A stretch of 64,000 bases of DNA from Torymus aiolomorphi (GCA_036365515.1 CM070877.1:84480522-84544521), one strand, 5' to 3'. Counted from the first letter of the stretch, positions 46,510 to 58,006 are shown. Notes: generated by a model from the sequence alone, not told the origin. A program made the numbers and translations.

Positions 46510-46598
46510 GGTGATGCATCTGTCTCTGTGGGTCTGTCTCAGTTGTTAGTCTGTTCGACTGCTGTGCTAAACGCCCAGGTTCAAATTCCGATGTCACC
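46510..46598 (+). tRNA. tRNA-like sequence (pseudogene or SINE head)
   Basis: The ends GGTGATG (46510-46516) and ATGTCACC (46591-46598) can pair as a 7-bp acceptor stem with two wobbles. GTCTCAGTTGTTAGTC resembles an A box, and AGGTTCAAATTCCG resembles a B box with one extra base. The T-arm pairs poorly, so a functional tRNA is unlikely. Confidence 0.4.
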
Positions 46599-46929
46599 AA
46601 AAATTTTTAATTTCTTTATTTCATTTATTCTTGTTTTGATATATTATGTCATTAATAGAATTCAATTTTAATTGTTATTAAATTAATAATTAATTTTGAA
46701 ATTATTTCATTAATAAAATTCAATTTCAAATGTTATTAAATTAACTTCACTGATAAGAATTTTTCCATCGGTCTTACAGTCTTACAAATTAAATTAAAAT
46801 AATTAATATTTATGGCAGTCAGATTGCCCTTGTTTATAATCACCCCCGCAGAATCTGAAATAAAAACTTAATTAAAATCTGGAAAAAACTTTGTTAGCAA
46901 AGGACGATCTGACTGCCCACCACTACCAC

Positions 46930-46975
46930 ATTGTCCGACGTTTCGAGCCTGCTCCGGCTCCTCCTCAGGGACTGA
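46930..46975 (-). ncRNA. Hammerhead ribozyme motif, Penelope 3
   Basis: Minus strand: stem I GUCC (46972-46969), CUGAGGA (46968-46962), one extra G, stem II GAGCC/GGCUC with loop GGAGCA, GAA, ACGU, C, then GGAC (46936-46933), which pairs with GUCC. This is the best-closed of the hammerheads here, with a complete four-pair stem I next to the cleavage site ACGUC. Confidence 0.8.
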
Positions 46976-47154
46976 AATAAAACCCGCGATACACCTCCTT
47001 ATATACCATGCACTCATACCCCCTTCTTTTCTCTTACCCCACCACCCTCCACATTCCCCTCTCCAACTTGCCATTCTCACTTAAATTAATAAAGAATGAT
47101 AAATGTTATCTAATTTACTTGACTCTATCATTAAATTTACATTATTCCGATTTC

Positions 47155-48150
47155 TTAGAATGTGAATACTTTCAAGGCTTTCCTCTTATATTTATTCTTA
47201 ATCCCCTGTTCCAAAATATCCACACTCCCAAAATCGAAAGAATGCAAACTATTTAAACAATGTTCTTTCAAACCCGATGCACAACTTGAGCTGCGTAAAC
47301 TATATTGATGTTCATATATTCTCTTTTTCAAATATCTACCCGTTTGACCAATATAACAACCATTACAATCCCTACAATTAATTTTATAAACAACTCCCGA
47401 TTTCAAACATTTATCATCCTTGTCTTTACAATTACTAAATAACCTTTCTAAATTATTATCATTTCTAAAGAAAACTTGAATATTATGTTTACTAAAATCC
47501 CTTCTAATCCTTTCCGACAAACCTCTAACATATGGTAAACTAAAATATGCATTCTTTCCATTTCTATTCCTTGTTTGATTATCTACCCGCTGCTTCAATC
47601 CACCATTATAAATTTCCCACACTCTCTCATCAATCATTTTATCAATAAATTTTACGGGATAACTATTTTTAATAAATGTTTCTCTAACTAAATTTAAATT
47701 CTTTTTTCTAAAATCTTTATGTGACAATTTAATCGCTCTGTCAATGACACCTTTGATCGCACCTGTCTTGTTTCCGAATTGGTGGTGAGAATCAAAATTT
47801 AAAAATCTACCTGACCATGTAGGTTTTCTATACCAATCTAATTTCACTCTATTATTATTACCTCTAATGACTCTAATACCTAAAAAACTCAATTGATAAT
47901 CTTTCTCAACTTCTTTTGTGAATTTAATTCTATCATGGATAGAATTAAACACATCCACCATTTCATCCACAAAACATTCTGGTACAACTGCAAAAATGTC
48001 ATCAACATATCTTTTAAAAATAATTGGCTGAAAAACCAACTTAGACAAAGCAATACTTTCCAATTTTTCCATTACTAAATTGGCTATAACAGGTGACAAA
48101 GGTGATCCCATTGGACAACCATATCTTTGTTCATATAGACTATTATCAAA
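47155..48150 (-). CDS. Penelope 3 RT (C-terminal half) plus GIY-YIG endonuclease
   Basis: Open frame on the minus strand. It begins in RT at ...LYEQRYGCPMGSPLSPVIA, then IFKRYVDDIFAV (YVDD box), SFLGIRVIRGNNN, LDWYRKPTWSGRFLNFDSHH, and the endonuclease VVYKINCRDCNGCYIGQTGR with CxxC zinc cysteines and GIY-YIG equivalent, KKRIYEHQ, then LKEHCLNSLHSFDFG. It ends KALKVFTF at 47155. The RT lacks its N-terminal half and motif A owing to 5' truncation at 48159. No internal stop is present, so the copy may be fairly young, but it is not autonomous. Confidence 0.85.
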   Translation of the reverse strand, partial: FDNSLYEQRYGCPMGSPLSPVIANLVMEKLESIALSKLVFQPIIFKRYVDDIFAVVPECFVDEMVDVFNSIHDRIKFTKEVEKDYQLSFLGIRVIRGNNNRVKLDWYRKPTWSGRFLNFDSHHQFGNKTGAIKGVIDRAIKLSHKDFRKKNLNLVRETFIKNSYPVKFIDKMIDERVWEIYNGGLKQRVDNQTRNRNGKNAYFSLPYVRGLSERIRRDFSKHNIQVFFRNDNNLERLFSNCKDKDDKCLKSGVVYKINCRDCNGCYIGQTGRYLKKRIYEHQYSLRSSSCASGLKEHCLNSLHSFDFGSVDILEQGIKNKYKRKALKVFTF

Positions 48151-48174
48151 AGAAAAAATTGTTATTAAATTAAT

Positions 48175-48477
48175 AATTAATAAATTTTAAAGTATAAACA
48201 AAATGAGGTTAGGGTAAGTGTGTCAGTTACTGTGCCCATTAAAGTGATGTCCATAATATTTGAGTAATTAATTTTTTAATTTTTTTATTTTAGATCCTCT
48301 CAAGATCTTTATATGATAATCACATATTCTGTGAGCAGAATAAATATGTTCATAATGGGTTATTATGTGATAAATATTAAATAATTAATAAAATAATATC
48401 ATAAGCCTTTGCATCAGTTACTGTATCCTCTAACTTAGTTACTGTTTGCTAGTTAGTGTAACAAAATATTGTATATA
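48175..48477. other. AT-rich stretch, nothing recognised
   Basis: Interior of the TIR element between Penelope 3 and the right inverted terminus. No gene or repeat signature is seen. Confidence 0.5.
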
Positions 48478-48839
48478 TATAAAAAACAGCTAAAATTTTC
48501 ATCTAACTTTACGTCTATTTTTACCATTCACCTTGAGTTAAATTTAAATTCTCAAAGTCATTTTCGGATTCATCGTTCCAAAAGCTGCAAGAAACTTGAT
48601 GTAGTAAAAAATAAAAAAACCATTTACGTGTTCTGTGAACTGTTTAAAACAATTTTTTTGATAATGTTATGACTTTGTCCATGAATTTCAAGGTCAAATG
48701 ATAATTTTTTACGATTAGCAGTAATTTTCCTATTTGGGTAATTTAATTACCTATCAGATAATCCCTGTGTCATTTCTATATCATGTTGCTGTCAAAAGTT
48801 CTACGATTTATGAACAAAAAAACAACGAATTAGCCCACT

Positions 48840-50211
48840 GTGTGGCGTACCAAGGAGCAGCCAAAGTCAGCGAGGATGCAGGTGAGCACACGTGCGTTGT
48901 TGTCACAACGACGTACGTCTAATACATCTATTGCTGCCGCCCCCCACCATCGCTCGCCTATCGGCTCGTCGACGGCGGCTGCCAAACCTCCTGCGCGGAA
49001 CAGCAGCGCGAACGCCTCTCGCTTGCTGCGTGGTACCAGCGCGAAGTCTGCAGAGCGGGCTGTCGGAGTACAGGGGCCAGGACGACCAGAGGGAGGTGCC
49101 GAGCGGGTTAACTGCCCGCAGGCTCAGAATACACAGCTGAGTGACAGCGCCAGGCGGATCGGTGCAACTCAGCCCTTGCTATCCGCCGAATCGAGGAGAG
49201 GGGTAGAAAAGACTAAGCCATCGACGGACAAAAACATCCCGGCATCCTCCGTCACGTCTCACTCATTACCTCCACCGCAGGGGGATATAAACCTAGAGGG
49301 TGCTACGTATGTGTATACCCCTATGAGTACTCTGGATCATTTTTTCCAAAGGTTTGACATGATTCAGAAGCACCTAGACGATCTAAAGCTCCCCGAGAAC
49401 TGGAGATTCGTATTGAGCGGCGATATTACTACTTCTTTGGATGAAAATTTAAATAACCACGCGCAGCTGCTCACACGGATCTCTGCTCTTGAGGAGCAAG
49501 TGACAAAGCAAACTATCTTATTTGATTCTGTTAATGCTAAAGGTGATCTGCTTCTGGAGAATAATTCTATATTAAACTCTAAACTTGATAAAGCACTTGA
49601 CAGCTCTGAATGCGTCCAGTGTGCTCATAGGGGTACTGCGAAAGAGACAACATCATAAGAGCACGCGTGGTGCAGGCCCAGGACCGGTCCCCGAGAAGGG
49701 CGGGTGAGGCAGAGGGGGCTTGGTACCGGGATCCGGCGCATTATCCTCGTGTATAGTTAGGCTCGGCAGTTCGAGCCTGGTATGAGATGTAATGAGAGCC
49801 AAGCGCTCGCTAGATAATAATTTTTTCACCACGAATGATATAGACTCCGAATCGTATAGCCTCGTTTCGGCTGCTTGTGTGCCAAATGACAAAATTTTTA
49901 TCAATGAGGTGTTGCCCCATGACAAATTTCAGGCATTTAAAAGCCTAAGGTCCATTGCCCAGGGGCTGGGCTTTAAATATATTTGGCACTCGGGTGGCAG
50001 ATTCTTGGCAAGGCGAAAGGGTGGTGAGCGAGCGCATGTCTTTACCACTGCTACCGATCTGCAAGTCATTCTAACGGCGAGCCAGTCTACTTCCAAACAA
50101 CGTCTGTCCAATAGTAAGATATCAAACTCTGTAAATATAACTAGAAACACCAATATGACTAATGTAAGGCAGGAAGTGGAACAGGTTGACGGGTCGGAGC
50201 AGGCATCATGA
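48840..50211 (+). pseudogene. LINE A ORF1, main part with FP-like C-terminus
   Basis: Resumes directly after the TIR element. A Ser/Ala/Pro-rich linker (about 48880-49280) is followed by a heptad-rich region, STLDHFFQRFDMIQKHLDD ... LLTRISALEEQVTKQ, a probable coiled coil for multimerisation. A stop at 49656 and a frameshift of about 100 bp precede the C-terminal part from 49792: KIFINEVLPHDKFQAFKSL, GLGFKYIWHSGGRFLARRK, GERAHVFTTATDLQ. This is the domain related to the baculovirus FP protein that many insect LINE ORF1 proteins carry. It ends at TGA 50209-50211, 21 bp before ORF2, in the same frame as the ORF2 start. The role would be RNA binding and chaperoning. Confidence 0.75.
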
Positions 50212-51948
50212 CTGGGATCGACTGCTGCAACTATGCCGGGGAGTGGGGGTTCCGTCAAGGCGGGTTTTATCAACATCAACTCGATCAGGCCGCGTCTTGA
50301 TAATCTACGTTTGTATCTTGCTGAAAATCCCTCTTACCACCTTTTTGGCATAGCAGAATCATGGTTGGGACGTCGATGACAGCGTCATGATCGTAATACA
50401 AATGGGGGCGGAGTTGCTCAGTATGTACGAAGAGATTTCAAAATCACAAAATTAGCATCGCCCAATACTCAGCGATTAGGAAGACCTTCCATACCTGAGT
50501 ATGTATTTTGTAGTGTACAATAGGGCTCCAATGCACCCATTCTAGTCGCTGTCATCTATAGATCCACCCCACATTGCCATGCAAAAGGACACCGACCTTT
50601 TTGACGTCTTGCGAGATCTTTGCGGAGAGTACAGCCACAAATTCATCTTGGGGGATCTGAATGCTGATTTGTCGTTGGCATCCGATGCTGATGCATATAC
50701 CATCAAAAATCTAGCTAAAGAGCTGTCTCTTCAAATTGTTCAGCACAGCCCAACACATCACAAATCTCCAATATCTCATACCTGGATTGACTTGATTCTG
50801 ACAGACGAAAACGACGAAGTGCTTAACTATAAGAATGAATGCTTGCCCAGTTTCGGTAAGCACGCTATTATTGATGCTACTACCAATTATTTCGTGCCAG
50901 TACCCGTAAGAAACTCCTCCTCCTACAGAGACTACAAAAATATCTGCCCGAACACACTCAATGAACTGCTGGCAAGCTGCGACTGGGCGAGCATGAGTTC
51001 CGTTGAATCCAATCTGGAGGGAGCTTTACATTCTTTAAATTCTAATTTGAATTTTGCCATTAGTAGCTTAGCTCCTTTAAAAACTGTGAACCTTAAAAAA
51101 GAACATGCTCCTTGGACTGGTTCTGAGCTGAGGAAGTTGATCAACAAACGCAATGCAGCCCATAGACGTTACAAACGTACCGGGCGCGTAGCTGTGTTGA
51201 ATGAGTTCCTCAGGCTCAGCAATGAAGTCGACTTACGCAACTCGCAAGAGCGTAACTCGTTCCTTCATAAACATCTCACAGACGCTCTTGATGATAACAA
51301 GGACATATGGAAGGAAATGCGTAATCTCGGCCTTCTACCAAAGCGTAGAGAGGATGATCTTCATGGCTTTACGCCGGGGGAGCTGAACGCTCACTTTGCG
51401 GGGGTCTCCGTGTCCCTTCTTGAAAACATTGACGAAGCAATGGACGTCATTTGGCCCTCGACTGAGGAGGGTCTTTGTTTTAAACCAATTGTTTTGAGTG
51501 AGGTAGTCCTTGCCATATCACACTTCTCCTCGCAGGCAAAGGGGGTGGACGAAGTTCCCCAGAGTGTGATCGTGAAAGTTTTACCTGTAATCGGCGAATT
51601 TTTAGTCAGGAGTTTCAATACCTCTTTTGCGCAGGGAGTTTTTCCGGGCTCTTGGAAGCAAGCACAGGTAATTGCTCTTAAAAAGAAGCAAACACCATCT
51701 ACCGTCTCGGACTTTCGTCCTATATCATTACTTTGCTTCCTTTCCAAGGTGCTTGAGAAAATTGTCCATAACCAAATCACGGAGTATCTCAACAATTATA
51801 ATTTACTAAATCCCCTCCAGGCCGGATTTCGGCAGCACCACAGCATTCAGACGGCACTTCTCAAGCTGACTGATGACATTCGTTTAGGCATTTACAACAG
51901 AAAACTGACGCTACTGTTACTTTTTGACTTTAGCAAAGCCTTTGATAC

Positions 51949-52279
51949 TGTTGGAATATGTGAATGTTTCAACATGCAGCGCGCTGTACGCGAGGATAGG
52001 TACAATGGTATGCGCGCCTGCCAAGCGACGGCGGACGAAACACACACATGAGTGTCTCCCCACTCCAGTATGTCTGTATGAGAGTTGCGTGAGGCGAGAG
52101 AGCAGTGTAGCGCACTTAGAATGTTTCTTACGCTCTCGCTATTCAACTGCGATGTGAGCCGGACGTGCCGACTGGCGTTTTTGCCACCCCTATAAACTCT
52201 ATATTTATCTCTCTCTATTAAATAATGGTTTCTTACTTTACCACAAACCTCAACACTATTAATTATCCAAACTTCAACA
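51949..52279 (+). repeat. Copia 1 5' LTR
   Basis: 331 bp, TG...CA. Contains GTGCCGACTGGCGTTTTTGC and a TATAAACTC box-like site near 52192. It is closely similar to the 3' LTR (321 bp); the length difference comes mainly from small indels near 52020, which suggests a not very old insertion. Confidence 0.92.
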
Positions 52280-52293
52280 TGGTAGCAGAGTGC
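52280..52293 (+). other. Copia 1 primer-binding site
   Basis: TGGTAGCAGAGTGC starts immediately after the 5' LTR. Copia elements are commonly primed by a half-molecule of initiator tRNA-Met at a site of this form. Confidence 0.75.
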
Positions 52294-52625
52294 CTGGTTG
52301 GTAAGTAAAAAAGAAAAAAGACTCTGACTCAATACAAGCCTCGGCGAGTATTGAGCCCCCCAATGGGCAGCCTTGCCGTAGCAAGAAAAAAGCACATGGC
52401 TCGTGAAAAATTAACTGTGAAGAATATTGAAGGAAAAGTGCAAAAGTAAGAAAAATACAAGTGTGAATAAATAATAGAATATGTCTATAAGTGATAGAAG
52501 AAAGAAATTTGAAAAATTTATGAATAATTCAAGCCGATGCGAGCAGATTAGATTTCTTGTGTGAAGCATGCTGCACGGTGCAAGAATAGAGCACGTGGCA
52601 GAATTTGAGGTTATACATGTGGTAA

Positions 52626-53420
52626 ATGGACACTAAAGGAAAAGTAAAAACCAAAGAAGAAGGAATACGAGATAACTTTGAAGATGAAAGCGAAGAAATA
52701 ATTGAGGAAAAGATTGCTGAAAAACGTTTTGTGAAAATAGTGCAGAAAATAATTACGCTAAATAAAGTAATAAAAGTGTACGAAGATATTAAATTAAATG
52801 AAGTCGAGATGGCTAAGCAAGCAAAAATCGAAGATATAGTGATTCCCATTTTTGATGGTGCAAATTATACAAGTTGGAAATTTCGCTTAATTACTCTATT
52901 AGAATATAAAGAATGCAAAGAGCAAGCCGAAAGAGAACGGGCTGAGACAGATGAAGCAGATGAATGGAAGAAGAAGGATTTAAAAGTAAGAAATATATGA
53001 ATTAGCACTATTTCAGATAAGCAATTAGAATATATCTGTGAGTGCAAATCAGCTTATGAAATGATTGCAAATTTGGATAAATTATATGTGGCGAAATCCA
53101 CGTCATTACAAATAATATGCCGAGGAAAAATTGAAGATATAAAATTAAAGAATTATGAAAATGTTGAAGAATTCTTCGTAGAATTTGAGAAAGCGGCGAA
53201 CGAATTTAAAGCAGCCGGAGGAAAAATAGATGAAACTGAGAAAATGCGATACTTAATCAGCAAATTACAGTTATATTGGTGACTTTATAGACGTCATTCC
53301 AGAAAGAGAAAGGACAGTAGATTACGTAAAATCAAAAATCAAAGAAAAGAATTTAGTTAAAAATAATTCAGAAAAGAAAAGTAATTCAAGCACGTTCTCA
53401 ACAAAGACAAACGGACAGTA
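52626..53420 (+). pseudogene. Copia 1 gag
   Basis: MDTKGKVKTKEEG start, then AKQAKIEDIVIPIFDGANYT and SWKFRLITLLEYKE, the copia gag signature. A stop at 52998 is followed in another frame by DKQLEYICECKSAYEMIANL and VEEFFVEFEKAANEFKAAGG up to a stop at 53280. The zinc knuckle at about 53415-53460 reads YFTCGKVGHYQKDC, where the first of the four ligands is Tyr instead of Cys. Frameshifts split the gene in at least three pieces. Confidence 0.8.
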
Positions 53421-53426
53421 CTTTAC

Positions 53427-54769
53427 GTGCGGCAAAGTCGGACATTATCAAAAGGATTGTTGGAAAGGCCAACAGGCGGCAGAGGCAGAGGTGCCCAATC
53501 ATCGAGAGGACAAAGTGGAAACCAACGAGGCTACAATCGAGGCAGAGGACGCGGACGCAGTTCAAATCAAAACAAGTCAACGGACGAGCAGCAGGGTTCA
53601 TCATCCGAGACGTGGTCAACACAAGTATGCGGCCTAGAAGTAAAGGACATAACAGGTTATAGCGTAAATAGAGAATGCAAAGGTAACGAAATAAATTGGT
53701 TATTGGACAGTAGTTTCACAGACCACATTATTAAAAGCGATAAATATTTTGAGAAGTATATAGTTTTAAAAGATCCGGTAAATGTAAAATTACCAGACGG
53801 TAAAATGTTAAAAGCGACGAAAATCGGTAATATAAAAATTAAAGTTAGAAATTATTATAATGAAAAACAAATTGATTTGAGTAATGTATATTATGTAGAA
53901 GGTAATAAGCAAAATTTGTTAAGCTTTTCCAGAATAACTAAAAATGCTACAATAACTGCACGAGACAGTAACGCTAAAATTTACAATAAATCGGAAGAAT
54001 TAGTAGCTATTGCAAATAAAATTGATAATTTGTATTCTTTGAAAAGTTATGCACTAACGAATAAAAATAAAGATAAATATGTAAATTCAGTAATATTATC
54101 AGATAAAGAAAAATGGCATAGAGCACTTGGCCATGTAAATTTTAATTATAAAATAGTAAATAATAAATTAGTTGAAAGTTTACCAGATAAATTGGAAAAA
54201 ATAGATATGAAATGTGCAAATTGCATACAAAGTAAAATGGCAAATATACCGTTTGACAATAATCGAACAAAAACGAAAGAAATCCTAGAGTTAATACACA
54301 CTGATTTAAATGGTCCACATAGTACTACTGGCTATGGTGGAGAAAAATAGTTTCTTACATTTATTGGTGATTACAGTAAATGTACTAGAATCTTTTGCAT
54401 TAAGAATAAGTCAGAAACTGTAAGTTGTTTTATTGAATTCGTAAATTTGTAGAAAATAAATTTAATAAGAGAATTAAAAAGGTGCAATGTGATAACGGTA
54501 GAGAATATCTAAATCGCGAAATTTTCGATTTTGTAAAATCAAAAGGAATAGAATTATTGACATGTCCGCCCTACGTCCACGAATTAAATGGTGTAGCGGA
54601 GAGATATAATAGATCAGCAATGGATATAGGTAGATGCTTAATGTGGGAAGCAAAAATTCATAGAAGATATTGGCCGGAAATAATGAAAACGGTAGCTTAT
54701 TTAAAAAATCGAACAATTGCATACACGTCAGAGAATAAAAAACGAAATATATTGAATCTTTGGCTATAA
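53427..54769 (+). pseudogene. Copia 1 protease and integrase
   Basis: After an Arg/Gly-rich stretch (GRGRGAQSSRGQSGNQRG) the protease reads NWLLDSSFTDHII: the catalytic Asp-Ser-Gly has become Asp-Ser-Ser. The integrase carries an HHCC-type zinc region (WHRALGHVNF ... MKCANCIQSKM), then IHTDLNGPHSTTGYGGEK, a TAG where Tyr is expected (about 54348), a shift near 54450, QCDNGREYLNREIFD and PPYVHELNGVAERYNRS, so the D, D, E residues are all present. The frame ends at 54769 at the junction of the large deletion. Confidence 0.85.
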
Positions 54770-55524
54770 AATACAACCTTGAAAATGCAAAATTATACGA
54801 TACTCCAATGGAGAGTAATCTAAAATTAGAACAAGCAACTGAAATAGATGAAAGAATAAAATACAGAAATTTAATCGGCGAACTATTATATATCAGTACA
54901 GGCACAAAGCCAGATATAACATATAGCGTTAATTATTTAAGTCGTTACCGAAGTTGTTATGACCAAAGACACTTTAAATATGCATTGAGAATTTTGAAAT
55001 ACTTATTTAAGACTAAAGATTTAAAGCTAACGTACTATGATAATGTTAACAGCGAAGTATTAGATTGTATGGTAGATTCTGACTATGCAGGAGATAATGT
55101 AGATAGAAAATCTACAACAGGTTTTGTAATTAGATTATATGGAAATTTAATTTTTTGGAAAATGCATAAACAAAGTACAGTAACAAAATGTTCTACTTTT
55201 GCAGAATATACTGCTATGTCCGAAGCAGTGACAGAAATCTTGTTCATTAAGAATTTATTATGCGAATCATTTAACGTAAAATTTGATAAACCAATTAAAA
55301 TGTATAAAGATAACTCAGGCGCAATTGCAATCGCAAAATTTGGTAACTTTATAAAAAACTCAAAGCACATTGAAGTGCAGTATCCCTACGTTAATGAAAA
55401 CTACGAAAATGGAATAATTGATGTTGTAAAAATAGACTCAGAATTTAATCTAGCTGATATGTTAACAGAGAGTTTAGATAAGACGAAGTTTTTGAAAAAT
55501 AGAAAAGCGTTGAGAGTGATTTGA
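54760..55524 (+). CDS. Copia 1 RT C-terminus plus RNase H
   Basis: An open 254-codon frame from the deletion junction. NAKLYDTPMESNLKLE and YRNLIGELLYISTGTKPDIT are the last RT/connection blocks of copia pol. The RNase H domain follows: VDSDYAGDNVDRKSTTGFVI, TKCSTFAEYTAMSEAVTEI, YKDNSGAIAIAKFGN and KHIEVQYPYVNE, with acidic residues at the expected places. It ends LADMLTESLDKTKFLKNRK, the standard copia pol end. The RT catalytic core (including the YVDD box) is absent because of the deletion, and no start codon context is implied; it is the 3' part of a polyprotein. Confidence 0.85.
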   Translation: MAIKYNLENAKLYDTPMESNLKLEQATEIDERIKYRNLIGELLYISTGTKPDITYSVNYLSRYRSCYDQRHFKYALRILKYLFKTKDLKLTYYDNVNSEVLDCMVDSDYAGDNVDRKSTTGFVIRLYGNLIFWKMHKQSTVTKCSTFAEYTAMSEAVTEILFIKNLLCESFNVKFDKPIKMYKDNSGAIAIAKFGNFIKNSKHIEVQYPYVNENYENGIIDVVKIDSEFNLADMLTESLDKTKFLKNRKALRVI

Positions 55525-55622
55525 AATAAAAGAAATCTATTAACGATGTGATACTTAAAATTACTGTATGAATGAATGAAAGAATGAACATTTAATTATA
55601 ATGTTGAAAATTCAAGGAGGCG

Positions 55623-55943
55623 TGTTGGAATATGTGAATGTTTCAACATGCAGCGCGCTGTACGCGAGGATAGGTACAATGGTATGCGCGTCTGCCAAGA
55701 AACACACACATGAATGTCTCCCCACTCCAGTATGTCTGTATGAGAGTTACGTGAGACGCGAGAGCAGTGTAGCGCACTTAGAATGTTTCTTACGCTCTCG
55801 CTATTCAACTGCGATGTGAGTCGGACGTGCCGACTGGCGTTTTTGCCACCTCAATAAACTCTATATTTATCTCTCTCTCTATTAAATAATGGTTTCTTAT
55901 TTTATCACAAACCTCAACACTATTAATTATCCAAACTTCAACA
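55623..55943 (+). repeat. Copia 1 3' LTR
   Basis: 321 bp, preceded by the purine tract AAGGAGGCG and followed by the target duplication GATAC. Near-identical to the 5' LTR. Confidence 0.92.
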
Positions 55944-57044
55944 GATACCATCTCACGGACAAAACTATTACGTAAACTCTGTCGGCTAGGGTTTTTTAGA
56001 TCAGCTCTCCTGTGGATCAAATAGTACTTACAAGGACGCACCCAAATGATCATTTCTAACAAAAGTGGCAATTCTGATTGGCTAGATACAAACATGGGAG
56101 TTTCGTAGGGTTCTGTTCTGGGCTCTCTGCTTTTTTGTCTTTACGATAATGACTTACGAGACGTACTTGACGATGACACTATTAAACATATTTTCTATGC
56201 GGACGACTTGCAAATTTACCTACACACTACCAAGGACGAAATCTTGGAAGGCATTGCTCGACTATCCAATGCGGCGCAAATGGTGGCTAGATGGGCGGAG
56301 AACTCTGGTCTGAAACTCAATACTGGCAAAACAAAAGCGATCGTATTTGGCTCCAGAGTTGGAATTAATCATACGAATTCGCTGGATTTGCCAGGCATTG
56401 GTTTGCAATCCGGGGAACTCATCTCATTTAGTAGCGAAGTTGCAACTTTCGGTGTTACACTTGATAGCAAATTAACATGGAAACCTCACATTGAACAAAT
56501 TGCAAAGAAGGTTAATAAAGCCGTTTATAGTTTGAGGTTTATTAGGGCATGTACCACTGAGACCCTCCGCAAAAGATAAGTTGAGTGCCTTGTTCAACCG
56601 CACCTTCAATACTGTACAGTAGTCTATTTAGACGCATCAGACGAGCAGCGTGAGAAAGTGCAACGATTAAGCAATTCTTGTGTGAGATATGTCACCGGAG
56701 CTAAGAGGGATGAGTACATCACCCCCTATAGGAAACGCCTGGACTGGCTTCGCTTGGACTCACGTAGGCTCTACTTTGCAGCACTACTATTATACAAACT
56801 ATTAAGGATACGTGAGCCATCATATTTAGCTGCTTTTTTCACGAGGCATAAGACTAGACCGACCAGCAGGGGAGTGCAGCCGGAACTTCAGTTTCCGGTG
56901 TTAAACTACAAAACGGGTGATAAGGCGGTTTTGGCCCAAGGTGTCCGCCTCTGGAACTCCCTCCCTCCCTCCATACGTTACCTACCCTCATTTTCATCGT
57001 TCAGGAGGGCGGTGCGTAAACATTTTATTGATCTCGATCATTAG

Positions 57045-57393
57045 CCTCTCTTGGTGGGAAAGGAGCTTTTTAGAAACTACTAGAAATAAGAAACCGTTTA
57101 ATGTTAAACTAATTTATGACTCTGCCAAGTGGCATTATACTGTGATACAAATCTATCATATATAATAAACTGTGATACTATAGCATTGACAAAACTATTA
57201 GTTGAACTATAAAAGAAGTGTATTTATGTATTTGCGACTTGTTATATTTTATATTTTTATATATCTCTTTCTTGATTTTATTGCGTATTTTAAAAATTGT
57301 TTTTAAATTGACTCTGTATTATATGATTTAATATTGTATAAGTATTTTATTTGTTATTTATATGTATCAAGTTTTATCTTAAAGGCGAATAAA
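57045..57393 (+). other. LINE A 3' untranslated region
   Basis: AT-rich, non-coding, ending GCGAATAAAGAT directly before (CT)n. The AATAAA at 57388-57393 may be the poly-A signal or part of the 3' end recognised by the LINE reverse transcriptase. Confidence 0.6.
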
Positions 57394-57447
57394 GATCTCT
57401 CTCTCTCTCTCTGTGTCTCTCTCTCTCTTTCTCTCTGTCTCTCTCTC

Positions 57448-57512
<65 letters not shown>
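57394..57512 (+). repeat. (CT)n microsatellite between LINE A and LINE C
   Basis: About 115 bp of CT repeats with a few G and A interruptions. It starts right at the LINE A 3' end. Confidence 0.97.
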
Positions 57513-57515
<3 letters not shown>

Positions 57516-57947
57516 ATCTGTGATTTTTTGACTAAGCGGCTGTGATACCTTACTGTGATATTTTATGAAATGATATTTTATGAAATGGTTAATGTATAAC
57601 TGTAATTATTTTCCTTTTAGCGTATAGTACCAGCTGTGATATTTTCTCTAGTTTTATTTATTTATTTTGTCTTAATGAAGGGTCCTCGTGATTTTTAATG
57701 ATTTTTATGTATTTTATTTTTATTTTATCATATGGTTCTTTTTTATTATTTTTTTATTATTTTTTTATCGTAATTGAAGGTCCTCGTAGACAAACATATT
57801 TTTATGTATAATTTATATATTTGTATCAGGTTGTATTACTTTTATTTTTATATATTTTTATTATATCTTATTTTACTGTATTTTATTTTAAGTTATACAC
57901 TGTATAAATTCTGTATTAATTATTTTGCCGCGAAGGCAAATAAATCG

Positions 57948-57980
<33 letters not shown>
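57513..57980 (+). mobile_element. LINE C: short 5'-truncated LINE, 3' UTR only
   Basis: About 470 bp of AT-rich non-coding sequence ending GCCGCGAAGGCAAATAAAT followed by CGT(ATCT)n. The end resembles LINE A (AAGGCGAATAAAGAT) and LINE B (AAGGCGTCAAATAAAG). It lies between two (CT)n tracts, as expected for a truncated copy inserted at the same kind of target. Confidence 0.65.

Positions 57981-58006
<26 letters not shown>
57978..58006 (+). repeat. (CT)n tract between LINE C and LINE B
   Basis: Short CT repeat following the (ATCT)n tail (57948-57980) of LINE C. Confidence 0.9.

Larger units (their letters stand above)
46745..48159 (-). mobile_element. Penelope-like element 3, 5'-truncated, nested in the TIR element
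   Basis: Flanked by TGTTATTAAATTAA (46731-46744 and 48160-48173), a likely 14-bp target duplication, although the sequence is AT-rich and low in complexity. Reading on the minus strand: RT from inside its catalytic half, GIY-YIG endonuclease, then a 3' region with a hammerhead. It belongs to a family distinct from Penelopes 1, 2 and 4. Confidence 0.8.
45226..48839. mobile_element. DNA element with ~365-bp terminal inverted repeats, inserted in LINE A ORF1
   Basis: CACAGTGGGCTAATTCGTTA at the left is matched in reverse by TAACGAATTAGCCCACTGTG-like sequence ending near 48839, and the arms match to about 45590 and 48478 with small indels. No transposase is present, so it is non-autonomous. It contains a (CA)n tract, a telomere-like array, a tRNA-like sequence and Penelope 3. 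No clean target duplication could be found: the flanks TGCCG and TGGCG are only similar. Confidence 0.75.
51949..55943 (+). mobile_element. Ty1/copia element 1, internally deleted, with both LTRs and a 5-bp TSD
   Basis: Inserted in LINE A ORF2 with the target duplication GATAC at 51944-51948 and 55944-55948. LTRs: 51949-52279 and 55623-55943, starting TGTTGGAATATGTG and ending AAACTTCAACA. Primer-binding site TGGTAGCAGAGTG at 52280 and purine tract AAGGAGGCG before the 3' LTR. The internal region keeps gag, protease, integrase and the end of RT plus RNase H, but the RT core is deleted near 54755, so total length is only 4.0 kb. Confidence 0.95.
50233..57044 (+). pseudogene. LINE A ORF2: EEP endonuclease and reverse transcriptase, interrupted by copia 1
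   Basis: ATG 50233 leads into the endonuclease: KAGFININSIRPRLDNLR, GIAESWL, a TGA near 50380, a TAG near 50521, VAVIYRSTP, a frameshift near 50575, then ILGDLNADL and SHTWIDLIL with the catalytic Asn/Asp and His-type positions. The RT follows: VSDFRPISLLCFLSKVLEK, QAGFRQHHS and motif A LLLLFDFSKAFDT, where copia 1 is inserted (51949-55943). Skipping copia and one copy of GATAC restores the frame exactly (FDTISRTKLLRK...). VS-stop-GSVLGSLL replaces the usual PQGSVLG, FYADDLQIY is the YADD box, and the C-terminal block LQRLSNSCVRYVTGAKR-like leads to IRYLPSFSSFRRAVRKHF. Three further stops make it a pseudogene. Confidence 0.85.

Noticed and set aside
45215..48850. 8-bp hAT-type target duplication for the TIR element
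   Set aside because: TIR-like CAGTGGGC starts suggested hAT, but the adjacent 8-mers do not match and no transposase is present.
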